This document shows, piece after piece, positions 39,904 through 57,312 of a stretch of 64,000 bases of DNA (the stretch's first letter is position 1; every line of letters starts with the position of its first letter). This DNA is from Wuchereria bancrofti (Eukaryota > Nematoda > Chromadorea > Rhabditida > Onchocercidae): assembly GCA_005281725.1 (NCBI GenBank), contig SSBO01000001.1, positions 4,200,399-4,264,398 of the forward strand. Reading direction: 5' to 3'. The notes below the pieces were generated by a model that was given only the letters and a program-made list of their open reading frames with translations, did no database searches and was not told where the DNA came from. A program made the translations under genes and the position numbers.

Positions 39904-42900
39904 TTAAAGCATTTTGGAAAGTTCCATTTCCATTTGCTCCCTGTCCTCTTCATCATTCATCAACAAGCGATCAGCAAATGTACTTGGGATATTGTCCTCA
40001 ATCCATTTCAGCTCCTCCTGAAAAAAAAAATGACAGCATAGGCAACACAAGTTTTTAAAACTAAACCAATGACTATTGTTCTACTACCAACTTATTACTA
40101 ATTTTGCCTTTTTGCCATCCTGCCCGATTCACCAACTCCACATGCCTCCATTATCACATTTTCAGGAAAGAAAAACGAAGCATGTAAATTAATCCTAACG
40201 ATAAGACATTCTAGACATCCTGCAGCAACCACTTTTATTGAAGATAACTAGCATGTAATTTTATTCTTAATTTATACTCAAAATAAGGTAAAATGACTGG
40301 ATAGTTTTTCTTGGTGACATATATGGACATTATTCCTTGGAAATAGTGAAAGATTACACTATTACTTCGGAATATTCTGGTAATAGGAGTGATTCAAACC
40401 TTCAACTTTTGGTCAGTTTCTTGAGCTTCATGTTGATTCTTGTTAGAGGAACTTTCTTGGTCACGAGCTGAAGTATAACCACCCATAGTGGTAATTCGTT
40501 TATTTAATCCAGCCATTGCGTAGTAATTGGTATTGAAAAGTTCATCTGCATCTTTGATTAAATATAATAGCTTCATGATAAATAGGATAAGAAATACAAT
40601 ATAACACAAATGTCCGAATATTCCTGTATCCACCTTCCCCAAAAACAGTTCTTTAATATTACAAATGACCGACCTCATTTTAGATTATCTCAATTCTCCT
40701 TTTTGATTGTTTTGTATTTACATACGAATTACTGAAATAACAATACATACCGTCGTCATTCTCATCCTCGCTATCATCAAGCAATGGTGTGAAAGCATAA
40801 CGTTGATTATTGCGTGATGGACGCCATAAAATCATGATGACGACCAAAATGCAACAAAATTGGATATGCCAAAATGCTGTATCTATCCAACTGTAAAATG
40901 AAGTATGAGTAACTTTATGGACTACTTCTAACTTAACCAGCTATTCAGTCATTAATATGGAGTGTTGTTTTAAAACACTTTAAAACAGTTATTCCTATTT
41001 ATCCGCAATCAGTTAAACGGATGTGAGAAAGGTTATTTGCATTAAATTATGCAAATGAACGTATCTGCATAATTTTTCGAAGATGTTTACAAAGTCACAA
41101 AATTAAAATTCATTAACATAAACTTATTTTTAACTTATTTGACATTCGAATCAAGAAAGTTTCATTTGAGAGTGAGCTCATCAAAATGTAATTATAACTC
41201 CAGCCCTAACGGACAAAATTTCATTGCAAATAAATAACCAGACGAATATATATACATGTATGTATATATATATATATATATATAAACCACCTACTATTCT
41301 TTCCAATCAACTAAACACCGTTGCATATTGTGGATATAGATTGTCCAGCACATGAATATTATGCTTATGAAAGCTGAGAAGCATAATGCATTGGTAAAGT
41401 GACGGTATACAGAAAGTTTTACCTCAAAATGGATTTCAGTTTGAAAAAATTAACTGAAAAAATAATTGGATGAAACTAGGTGAACATAAAAATATGCGAA
41501 TAAAAAAATATGCGCATTTCCATAGTTTGCCTTTTATAATTACTGGGGCGAATTTCTGAAGCAGCATCAACCTAAGTTCTGATGAAAAATGTAGCTTGGA
41601 AAAATCTGCCAAATTCCACGGATTTAATGTATCATCAATATACACACAAAAAAATATTAGTTGTATGCGATACTTAATTTAGTAGTAAAAAAGCACTCGA
41701 AAAAGGCCTCAAAATTGAAAGGTTGGTCAAAATTAAGTGAAACCACGGGATTCATCGGCAGGAAACTAAAACTGGATAAACAAATCTCTGGATGTATTTT
41801 CTTGAACCAGATAGCTCAGTTTAAAGTCAATAAATATATTAACTTCTCAAACAGTGAGCATGCTCACCATATTTCTTCTCATTTTCAATACTCGCATGGT
41901 ACTGATAAGTGATGTAAAAATCCACCAAAAGATAACCACTTCGATCAATACCAACGGTAAAGCAGCTAACTGTTTTTGCTTCAATCCTTCTACTTGATTC
42001 TGAAAATATTGCTGGCTAACAATAATCAAGAAAACATTCCTGTCCGATTGCTTATAATTTTAAGTAATGTTTAAAAAGAAAGAAATTACGATTTACTTGT
42101 GAACTTTTTTGCTCCACCAAACTATAACTTGGCTTTGTGAAAGCAAAAACACTTAAAATACTTAAGAAAAAGTTCATAACACAAAATAAAATACCTTGCT
42201 CACCCTAGCCATCGCTTCCATAGCACTGAATACGAAATAAATGAAGCCTACGCCAATTACCTTCAAATGAACAAATTTATTTCCATATAAACTTTCTCTC
42301 TTTATTTGCAGATGATAACAAACACAAAGTTACAATCCACTTCAAAATTAAAAACTGTTTGTTCCGTAGGATTAGCCAATGAATATTATGCAAGTAAACA
42401 CGCAGACTAAAAAATAAGACAAAAAAAAAGGAAAAGTTAACCTGACTGATAGTACTGCCAAGTCTTGGTTTCACAACGCCATAGCCAAGTGAAACTATTA
42501 TAATCAATACACGAGCCATTGTTCGTTTCAAACATGAGACTAATTCTGCTATCTAGGTCAGGTCAATGGATGTAGATAATTACTATAGTTAGCGAGCAAA
42601 AATTTCAATAACTAATATATCGAAATGAAAAAAATATATTGGGTAAAGAAATCAATTCCATGTCCTGAGACATAAAAAGAAGAGATTGAAAAACAATTTG
42701 CATCTAAATTTAACAAGATCATCAATCACCTCAATGAAACCATGAACAGTGGAACCCTGTTCATTCATTGTTGCATATTCCGAATAAAACATTCCTTTCT
42801 CGATCATTCCAGTAACGATCACAGCACCTAAATTTATCCATATACACATATACATCATTTCAAGATTTTCGAATTTGTAAAGATGTTCAAGATGACTCAT

Positions 42901-45221
42901 TGCTATTGCAGCCAGTAAGTCGTAAAAGATGTAAAATTTTACCGATACAAAACTGTATCCTCAAAATATCCATCCAATAACGTAAGCAACATATTAACCT
43001 GAAAAAAAAGAATAACTTTAAGTTTTCATACGGAAAAAAGAGGAAAACAATGGCAGAAGCATAGAGCGCACATTCTAATGTCTCAATATAAATATGAAAT
43101 AAGAATCAAAAAGGAAATTATACAGCTGCTGATTGACATCACATAACGAAAGACAATCTCATTCATTTTCTTAACGGTATATAAGAATTTATTAGCCAAT
43201 TATGTTTAATGAACAATTTTTTAAACTTGAAATCAGAATTCCAAATGACTTTTCGTGTTCCTAAACAGAATTTTTTTTCTACAAAAAATTGACGAATAAC
43301 TAACTAGCAAATGAAAAGTGAGTTCCAACAAATATAAAACGGAAAAAGATCAATTACCAAATGATAGCTAATGTAGCATAAAAAAACCACATAAAAGCAT
43401 AAAATCTGAGAAGTGGATAATCGATTGCACTTAAATGCCCATAAGGACTACGCCACTGCACATCTACTGTTAAATTGTGGACAAGTGGTACTGAAACCAA
43501 AACATGAAACAACACTAGGCTTGCTAAATAATAAAGCGAAACTTTAGTTAGTTAAGAGCAAGAAATAACAAAACTACTTTCAGAGAGAGCTTTTTTTTGT
43601 TATTCAAGAAAGATTTCACCGTTGTTCTAGTATTCAAGGGAGATTTCAAAATGTCGTCCTTTAATAATTCTGCTTAAGAAAAAGTTCAGTCAATGTTTAT
43701 TAAAAACAAACCTTGAGTGGTCTTCACAAATAAATTAGATTTTATAACAGTAAATTTGATCACCAAAAAATATATGCCATCTGCTGGAAGCCTCTGCACT
43801 GGATGCCAAGAACTGCAAATGAAATTTCAAAAACGAAAGCAACTCTTTTCGATAAATTTGACTGGTTTAAGTTAAGAAAAATAATTCTGATTCTGGTTTA
43901 TTAAATTTCTTTTCCTTATGATTGAAATAAGTACAAAACATAGTGACACAACCCAAAAAACTAATATGTTTATTGAAAACACAATCATTTTCTTACCTAA
44001 GCGTTGTTTTAGTGCCACCATCCAGTGAATCACCATTCAGACCAGCGAATTCACGTCTAAATCTTCTTCCTATTTCTTGTTCTCGACCAACAATGTGTCG
44101 ATTCCGTATAGGATGAGATGTAGGTGCACTTAGGATATTCGAGTATTTGGAACTTGCCTGGAACGTATATAAAAAGGACAAATATAAAAATACAATAGCA
44201 TGAAAACCAATTTATTTTCATTCCATTTAAGCACATACAGAAAGAAACAGCTTACTCCTCTAGCATTCAATTTATCGAGGAGAACTTAAATGTTATTTGC
44301 TGATCGGAATGTCACTTTTCCATACCTCCTTGACATCATGTATTTCCAATGGCCGACGTGGACGCTCATTTTCCTGCACAAGTACCATGCCATGTGATTG
44401 ATGACAATTGAATTGCTGTGGTTGAGATTTGTAGAACAAAATCTTCCTGTAATCGTATCCGGAAGGTATCTCCCATTCGTGTTCAAAATAGAAATTCTGA
44501 AATTATAATAGAAACCGAATGGAAAACTAGGAGAAGGAACAAATAAACTAAATTCATAAATTCAGTATTATTGAGTAATTATAATATTTAATCATTATTA
44601 TTGAATCACTATAATAATAACAAGATTTCGAAGCTATTTTTGTTAGAAACTTAAATCAGCAAGAATAATATAGTAATAACTGCATAGATTCAGACTGTTG
44701 AGTTTCAAATTTCTCCTCGAGAATACAAGCAAAACTGATACTCACCAACAAATCTTTTACTTGAGCATGTCGACCGGCGTCGAAAAATTCCTTATCACAT
44801 GGGGAACTCCTTATAACATATTGCACTTGAAACGTCAGATCTAAATCATCAAGGCACTGAAGACGTATTTCCACTTCAGTACCATTAAGTGCTGACTGTG
44901 GAAAACCAACGTATTCGATCTAAATAACCTTCTACAATATTATGTGATGAAAGAACAAAAGTACGACGACCTTGATAAACAGCATTATTATAAGCAACAA
45001 AACCACAGATAAGATATACCGAAAATTGAATTAATTTTAAAGTTGGAGTTCGAAAAAAAATCTAAATAAGCAAATCATACCGTATCAGGTTTCAGCTGAA
45101 GTTTTGTAGATAGAATAGCTGGTGCTAAAAGGTGTGACAGACAGCTACCATTCAGAATAATAGCAACAAAAAGAAGCCACCAAAATGGGCAATTTCCGAA
45201 TCGATTCTTAATTTTTAACAT
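39904..45221 (-). CDS. TMEM87A: TMEM87-family Golgi seven-helix membrane protein
   Basis: Golgi membrane protein of the TMEM87/GPR107 class: a lumenal beta-sandwich (GOLD-like) domain followed by seven helices. The family is implicated in endosome-to-TGN retrieval and, for TMEM87A, in mechanosensitive currents. The start is at 45221: exon 1 (45081-45221) encodes a signal anchor ([18 protein letters not shown]). Lumenal exons follow at 44746-44919 ([15 protein letters not shown]), 44326-44496, 43997-44157 and about 43710-43812 ([20 protein letters not shown]). Membrane exons include [19 protein letters not shown] (about 43.4 kb), [16 protein letters not shown] (42.8 kb), [19 protein letters not shown] (42.5 kb), [19 protein letters not shown] (41.9 kb), VYRHFTNAL (41.4 kb) and [16 protein letters not shown] (40.8 kb). 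The last exon (39904-40020) is [19 protein letters not shown], then an acidic tail and TAA. The VVKPRLG and WRPSxNNQRxAF hallmarks are intact. Confidence 0.95.
41246..41284. repeat. AT microsatellite in a TMEM87 intron
   Basis: (TA)n run interrupted by one ACATGTATG segment, inside the intron between the membrane exons at about 40.9 and 41.3 kb. Confidence 0.85.
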
Positions 45222-45643
45222 CAAGTCAGTGGTCACAGGACATCACCGAAATAAAGATGCTAGGTCAAAAAGAAGATGACCAGAATGTAAGTTTTCATTC
45301 TTTTCAATCCAAAATAGATTCCTGAAGAAAATTCCTGATACTAAGCATTTTAAAAAGTAGTTATTTGATGAAGTTCTGATCAGATCAGAAAAAAAAAGCT
45401 TTCACTGACTGATATATCTGATATAAAATAGCTCTCATTGAAAAGAGCAAGGGAGAAAGAGGGAGAGAACGAAAGTCTGGACAAACAAAGAGAAACACTA
45501 ACTAGTCTTAACAGTGAAGTAATAACTACTTCAGTGGCACAATAACAATGATCATTCCTTATCTATAAAGTGACCGTGTGTCAAATTTAACATAGCAGGA
45601 ACTTAGGAGACAATGAAACCTCTGATCTCCTTCTCTTTTGCTT

Positions 45644-45945
45644 TCAGTGGTTAGAATATCCTGGCCAGTAATCTTTAATGATTTCTCGAGAATAGTTATG
45701 TTCTCCATGCCCTGTTCTATCAGCATGCTCACTGAGTACGCCACAGCGCACTTTACTCATTACGTCTTCGAGACTCAAATCACAGATTACATTAACGCCT
45801 TTTGTAATAGAAGTTCAGACACAATTCCAAATCCAGCATTATTTTTCTCAGTGATTCTCCTTCGACTAACTTCCATTTCACCTTTTACACCGAATATTTC
45901 CATAATTCACGATGACAACGCATGGACCGAAGTAAATAGTTTAAT
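45644..45945 (-). pseudogene. Coding-like stretch spread over three frames, unrecognised
   Basis: Three overlapping minus-strand segments have balanced, protein-like composition but lie in different frames: TIYFGPCVVIVNYGNIRCKR (about 45.89-45.94 kb), GEMEVSRRRITEKNNAGFG (about 45.83-45.90 kb) and EDVMSKVRCGVLSEHADRTG continuing to a stop at 45644. Small shifts would join them into about 95 residues. No intron fits between them. This looks like a decayed gene or mobile-element fragment; I do not recognise the family, and chance remains possible. Confidence 0.25.
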
Positions 45946-46170
45946 GACTCACATCAGCAATTTCAACTAACTGTATATCCTAAGCAGAGGGGAATAGTTA
46001 AATTCTTAGATTAGTCGTTACCTGTGACATTGACAAGTTAAACAGCACTCAATGCATAACAACACAACCGAACTTATTACTCATACTCAACTACCCATGC
46101 AAAATTTTCAAACTTGAGCAATGAATAACTGAGCTATTTTTCGTATAATCTGAAGCAGTAACTTAAACAC

Positions 46171-46394
46171 AGATATAAATAGTAATAACTAATAATAATG
46201 GTTAGTAATTTAACAAAAATTAATTAATGACAATAATTATTTAATCAATAATAATGGTTAATTAATGATGATAGTAAGAATTAATGAATTAGTAATAACG
46301 ATAGTAATAATAAACAAGTTAATTAATTAGTTAATGATAGTAATAATTGACAATAGTAATTAATAATAATAAATAACAACAATAATAATTAGGA
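46171..46394. repeat. Diverged TAA/TTAA-rich low-complexity tract
   Basis: About 220 bp built almost entirely of TAATAAT, GTTAATTAA and GATAGTAATAAT variants, with hardly any C. It lies between the TMEM87 start and the Ral 3' end. No gene is seen in it. Confidence 0.75.
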
Positions 46395-47246
46395 TAAAAC
46401 ACACCTCATTTGCATAGACAACAATATGTGAAAAAATTCTCCAAAATGGCAAAACACATAAATAATGAAAGCAAAACTGTCATAAAACAATTTAGAAGAG
46501 GAAATTAATGAGCTTTTCACAGTTGATACAGCGACATGTAGCTGTGGAGAACTGCAAGTAAATATCTCTGCTAGTCTCTTTAGAACTCATCTTTATAAAT
46601 ACGAAGTATAATTGTTATATCCTATTATAATCTAATCCAACACTTTGAGCACAGATAGAAAGCAAAGGGAATTTACTTGAAATATACTTTCCGCAATGTA
46701 GCTTTTTAAGTTTTCCAACACAATTTACGCTTTTTGACAGTCTGCCATTTCCCTGACCTCACTTTCTTATCCTTAGTTTCACTTCTACTTTAATAGACAG
46801 TTGTAAATAATATTTGGATTCACAACATAAAAATTTACCTTTCTGAGAGAAAAAGATATGGATATAAACGTTATAATAAATATAATTTGTTAAAAACGAA
46901 CAATGTAAAGCTATTTTAACTAAAGTTAATGAAATATAACTCACAAAACGAATGCGTAAATTTTTCGTTAAAATTGTCAAATTTTAAACGGAATACAATG
47001 ATACAGTATATCCCTAATGATATGCAACATGTTCACGAAAAAGTGAATGAAACTATAATAATCAGATTTTGCCAGAAGGACTCAAGACATTCTTATAAAT
47101 TTCCTCCCAGCTTTATGTTTTATGAAAAGCTCCTCATTCCATAAGGAAAGTTACTACTGTTCACTATTAGTATTTCACAAATCATAATTTTGTGAAATTT
47201 TGATCATAATTTAATTTCGAACATAATAATTTTAATTTTTTTTTGA

Positions 47247-52469
<5,223 letters not shown>

Positions 52470-53075
52470 TCGTGTTAAATGGCTTGGCCTCAACTCAACG
52501 AACAATCCAGCAGTAGCAACACCACGCTCGATATCACAGTTCTTTCCAGAAGCTTCAGATTCGCTAAAGGCTGATGTTATAGCACACAAATCTAATAAAC
52601 TCATCGTAAACCAAGTCAACCAAGACCAAAGATCTCTGGAACGTTCTTTGATCCAGCACCAACAGAACTGAACACGATTGCGTAAATCTTCCATTTTCCG
52701 GATTACAATGCAAAGAAAAGTAGGGAATACAATTTAGTCAGAAATTAGCCAAGGATGACGTTCAGTAGAATAAAGTGGCTAGTGAACCACATGCTAGCAG
52801 TTTTAAATTTAAGACGACAATTTAACAGGGAAAGATTGAATTGGAAGAAAACTAAACTCCCTGATATGATCGTGATGTCAATCACAAAAATTTCTCTCGA
52901 ATGCAACATTCCATGACAGTTAGATTTGTACGGTTTCTTCTCTGATTACGAATGTAAAAAAATTCAGTTCTCCTGGCTCCTGATTTTCAGAAACGGTAAA
53001 AAGAGTAAGAAATTAGTGAGTAAGAGAGCAATGAGTTATCCTTATCGGCTAACAAATTATCTCCAAATACAAGGC

Positions 53076-53220
53076 AGATAATTTCCGGTAGCTGACGTGA
53101 CTTCCGGCCGGCCACACTGCGAGAAATAACCGAAGATGGAGAAAGACACCTGCACCTACAGACAACTTCAGCAAGAGGCGTTCCTTCCTCTCACCACGCC
53201 CCAGCCACCCACCTCACTGG
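53076..53220. promoter_or_regulatory. GC-rich bidirectional promoter candidate
   Basis: By hand count 70 of 120 bases in 53101-53220 are G or C, against about one third in the surroundings. The left end has a CRE-like GCTGACGTGAC (53091-53101) between two ETS-like sites, TTTCCGGT (53082-53089) and ACTTCCGGCC, and a palindromic CCGGCCGG. It lies about 0.6 kb upstream of the Ral ATG and just before the plus-strand ATG at 53136. Its role as a promoter is inferred. Confidence 0.45.
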
Positions 53221-54784
53221 AAAGCGACATCAATGACGACACTATCAATGCATCTCTCTCAATAATGTGTGTGTACACAAACAACAGTACACCCTATGTC
53301 AAATGAGGCTATTTCAGGTGTGCATAGAATGAAAGTTGAAGAGTATGAAGAGTTTCAGAGAAAAGGATTAAACAGCAAACAGTAGTGCTATAGGGGAACA
53401 GTTATAATCAAAGTTAAAGATGCAGTGATATCAAAGCATAATGGCAATGGGAAACCATTTTCACAGATCATTTCAGAACGGCCTGTTATTCCGGTTGCAT
53501 TTCGTCCAACAATTATTCCATTCCTGATTATCACCTATCAGTAAACGAACATAAAGTCGACCATCCCTACTCAGTACTTCTCATTTTCAGTATTTTAGTA
53601 AAGAAAGGTCCCTATCATTTACACTGATTAATTCCGACGTGAAATCTTTTAAGATTTTTGAGAAAGCTTTTGAACTTTTTTCAGGATATTAAAAACTATA
53701 TTTCAAACTTTGAAATTCATATGACAGTGTACTCATTTTTGTGACAAATCGCTTTGCATACTTCTAATTCCTAAATTATTGGCTTCAATCATTTAAGCAT
53801 GAAGCAATTTTTCAAAAATAGTGAAAAAATAACGTGTAATATTTCATAGGCGTGAGTGTGTGAAATTACAAATCATCCTTTATTATAGAATTTAAAAAAA
53901 TGACACCCGATGTCGTTATCGACTCTCGTTGAATGGCCGCATCACCCTCTCCCGTTTCTGTTTTTTATTTATTACGTCTTCGAAAAGGATGTTCGTCTTT
54001 TTCCCCAGAATATATTTGTGGTTAAAAGTGCAACTGATTTTACAGTAAAGAGAAAACACTACGGAATAAAATTGTAAGCATGTTAGTCACTTAGTCAGCT
54101 CTTAACAACTAGTCAACCCAATCCTTTTGTTTTAAGCTATACGATGAAACAAAAAACTTTAAAACTGAATTAAAATAAACCAGAAGGTACAATCCTGACT
54201 ACATTAGTCTTTATATACAGAAGCAATTCCCAATAATTCCTAATAAAAACCGAGCAATGACATTAGATTGTGTTCGCATGGAATATTCCACAACGAAGAA
54301 ATTCTTATTCGGATTGAAATAAACATTGATTTTGACAAGTAGCACAATTCACAGAACTTCATATTTAATATTAATTTGAAGAAACTGTTATAGGTTATTG
54401 CATAAATTGCTATTGTAAGACAAACAACAATCCTAGTCTTTCTTATCGTATAAAAATAGAGCTAAAATTAAGTGAAGTAGTGCTAAAGGAAGTGATCTTT
54501 ATTTACAGAGAAAAAGAACCAAAGCAGAAATATTGATTTGTTTGATAAGAAGATAATAATATATTTTATTGCATTGTAACAAGCGGCTTGTATTCTGTCA
54601 TTTGACAATAAACTATTACTACGTGGATCGAAACTGTTTTATCAATCAAAAATAAGGAGGAGAAACAAAAATCAGAGTAGGATAAACTGAGAGAATTCTA
54701 AATTATCCTCATCTGATGGCTCAAAATTTCACTTCTCTTTCCAGTGAAGCTAGAAATGAAAGCGATGAAGAGAATTCTACATGA
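53136..54784 (+). CDS. Candidate gene divergent from Ral, unrecognised
   Basis: Unrecognised. Exon 1 (53136-53266) has GC-rich, protein-like codons (MEKDTCTYRQLQQEAFLPLT, then TPQPPTSLESDINDD). A GTGTGT donor joins in phase to a segment starting at 53394 (GTVIIKVKDAVISKHNGNGK, PFSQIISERPVIPVAFRP), which may stop at 53544. Two further stretches, 54009-54073 (NIFVVKSATDFTVKRKHYGI, acceptor CCCCAG, donor GTAAGC) and 54745-54784 (EARNESDEENST, acceptor TTTCCAG, then TGA), join each other in phase. How they connect to 53394-53544 is unresolved: a GTTGCA donor after ERPVIP would be in phase but is weak. There may be one gene or two. Confidence 0.33.
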
Positions 54785-57312
54785 AACAATGAAAAGTCCT
54801 AATAATTAAAAGAAAAGCATTTTGAAGCAATCATTAGGTCAATATTTTACAATAAAATCAATAAAGAGTAAAGATATGTTGCTTTGGAAATTCTCCCCAT
54901 TTCTAAACAGTTGGCAAAACAATCTTAAATTTGTTTTTAGCATTTTTTGATTGGATGAATATTTTAAAATGATGCTTGAGGTTACTTTAGTTCCAAAATC
55001 ACTGTAATCCTTCCTTTCAACTATCCTTTGAAGTGATCCTTTTATTTTGAATTTATCATGTACCTACTGCTGAATTGCTTTAAATAAACCAGAGCAATCA
55101 AAAAAGAGAGATGTAGTAATAAGTTGCTCTGCGAGCAAGTGAAAAGAAAAGTTTGAAAGTAGAGGGCAATGTAATCACAGCTACCATCATCACACTAACT
55201 CATCTCGCAACAAAATCGATGTTCCATTGGAAACCTTTGCCTGTCAAAATATGAAACAAAAAAAAAAATTCATCAAAATAAATGATTAAATAACAAACAA
55301 CTCGGTTCTGCAGCGCAAAAAGAATGAACCTATGAAGGTATAGAAGTAGACAAAAAATACAGCTTAATCAGACATCATTTAATCATGATAATCATATCAT
55401 TAATAAGCATGAGTAAAACTTGCGGACATGAGAACACCAAAGGGATACGGGTAAGAACAGAAACCTTTTTTCATTAAGCGTCTACTGATTTCTATTTTTT
55501 GACCTTTCACAGGGGTCACAGAGCACTTCAGAGGTATTCAGAAATATGATCATTTGAAAAATCGATCCAAACACATGAAAATCTTTGGAATAATCTATTG
55601 ACAATGGTTTACATTCCGACAAATTTAAATGAGACTTAACTATAAAAACTACTACTAATCGTAACATATAATGCTATAGGATTAATAATCGCGTTTGTTT
55701 GTTTATTCGACAACTATGACCTAGAAGTAAACGTTGTGATAAAGTTTTATGAAAAACCGGACTATTCAACTTGAAGCGTCACTGCTAACATGTAATTTTG
55801 GATTACAAACCTAAAAAGAAAGATAAGCTTAAAGCTAGTAAAACAGGAGTGTATTTTGAACCGGGAAATGTCAAATATATTACTAAATTCTATAATCTAG
55901 AAAACAGCACAAAAAAGAAACGGAGTACAAAATTTACCCATCGTAGAATGAATAACTCAGCTATATTAGTTGATATGCTGGTAGTTCGTTGATATTTTTG
56001 GAAACTGATTAGTTGCGGAACTGTTAAATTAATTTCTGGCACGATCTTAGACAATTTAATCATACCAAGAAGCTTAGTGACTAACTGTAATATAACTTCC
56101 AATGACGTTTTCCAAAAAAGCGCTTAATCAAGATAAGGAAAACATTTCCTAAATGAGAAACGCGTCACTGCTCAGCAATAAGAATGGAAAACACTGTAGA
56201 GAAGTCCTTAATAGTTAGTGGTTAAGAATAATAATGCAGCCATTTCCAACGAAGCCTGGTAGGTTCGCACAGATGCAAGCCACTATTTTATTTGATAAGG
56301 GCGAAATGTCGGAAACACTTGAGTTTAATACATGCGAACAAGTCATCTCGGAAAAAGCTACGAACATAAGACCATGAAAGAAACTTTTACGGTAAGATAA
56401 AGAGATGAAAATGATGGAATATTTCATTTAGAATCATTTACTACACTTTCGTCATCCTGAAAAAGGCAGCCGGTTGAATGGGAGAATGATTAGATGAAGC
56501 ATATCCATCTTCCACTAAATCACCAGATGAAAAAAAAAAGCATAATCTAGTCCTTCTTACTCTCTTCCACTTAAATTCCCTCCTTCTGAATGTCTCAAAT
56601 AAACGCAATTAAATTAAAATAGATTATAAAACTAGTTAGCAAGTTTCTGAATTGTACAGCACCTGTAAACACCACCACAAAGAGCTTCACTTTTACTTTG
56701 GCACCAATAATTAAAATTCAAATGAACACAAAGCTGTGTTCCATTCAAATACGATTTCATTCACAAATGTATGTCAGTAAAAATACATAAGCAGTACGCA
56801 CACTACGGGACACATTCGCTAGCTAAAAGCGAAAGAAAACAGAAAATGTTTGAATAGATTTTGAATTAATCGCAAAAAATCTCTTAATATTTTAAGGAAT
56901 GAACAGTTTTGAAACTTCGGTCAATTCAGTACCAATAAAGAGATTCTAAGCAAATTTTTTCGTGTCTTTCGAAAAAATTCAATTTCCTTCATGCCTTTTG
57001 TTCCTAATAAATGTTTACTATAACTAAGAGAATAAAATGGTAGATATTTTTGCACTTAGTACAAGAATTAAATAAGACCACATTACAGAAATGAAGAAAA
57101 GAAGGGTCAGTGAGGACCACTGCATTTCTCAATTGGAAAACAATAATTCTTGTCAAGAATGATGAAAAAAATCTTCTAAAAAGCTAAAAATATCATAGCT
57201 GAGAAAATTTCATCAATATCATTTTTTTTCAAACCAATAGACATTTCCTGACAGTCTCTTCATCAGTCAAATATGAAAACTAATTATATCGCTCTTAATA
57301 TTTGATTCCTGT
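54785..57312. other. Spacer with scattered coding-like pieces
   Basis: No complete gene could be built. On the minus strand, 56225-56350 contains ACICANLPGFVGNGC, which resembles the end of an EGF-like module but runs into a stop seven codons later. Minus 55990-56090, 55490-55650 and 55190-55245 (AKVSNGTSILLRDELV then stop, after a TTGACAG acceptor) have mixed composition and plausible splice sites. A minus TTTTTCAG at 56457-56464 precedes DDESVVNDSK and a stop. These could be remnants or exons of an unrecognised gene. Confidence 0.3.
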
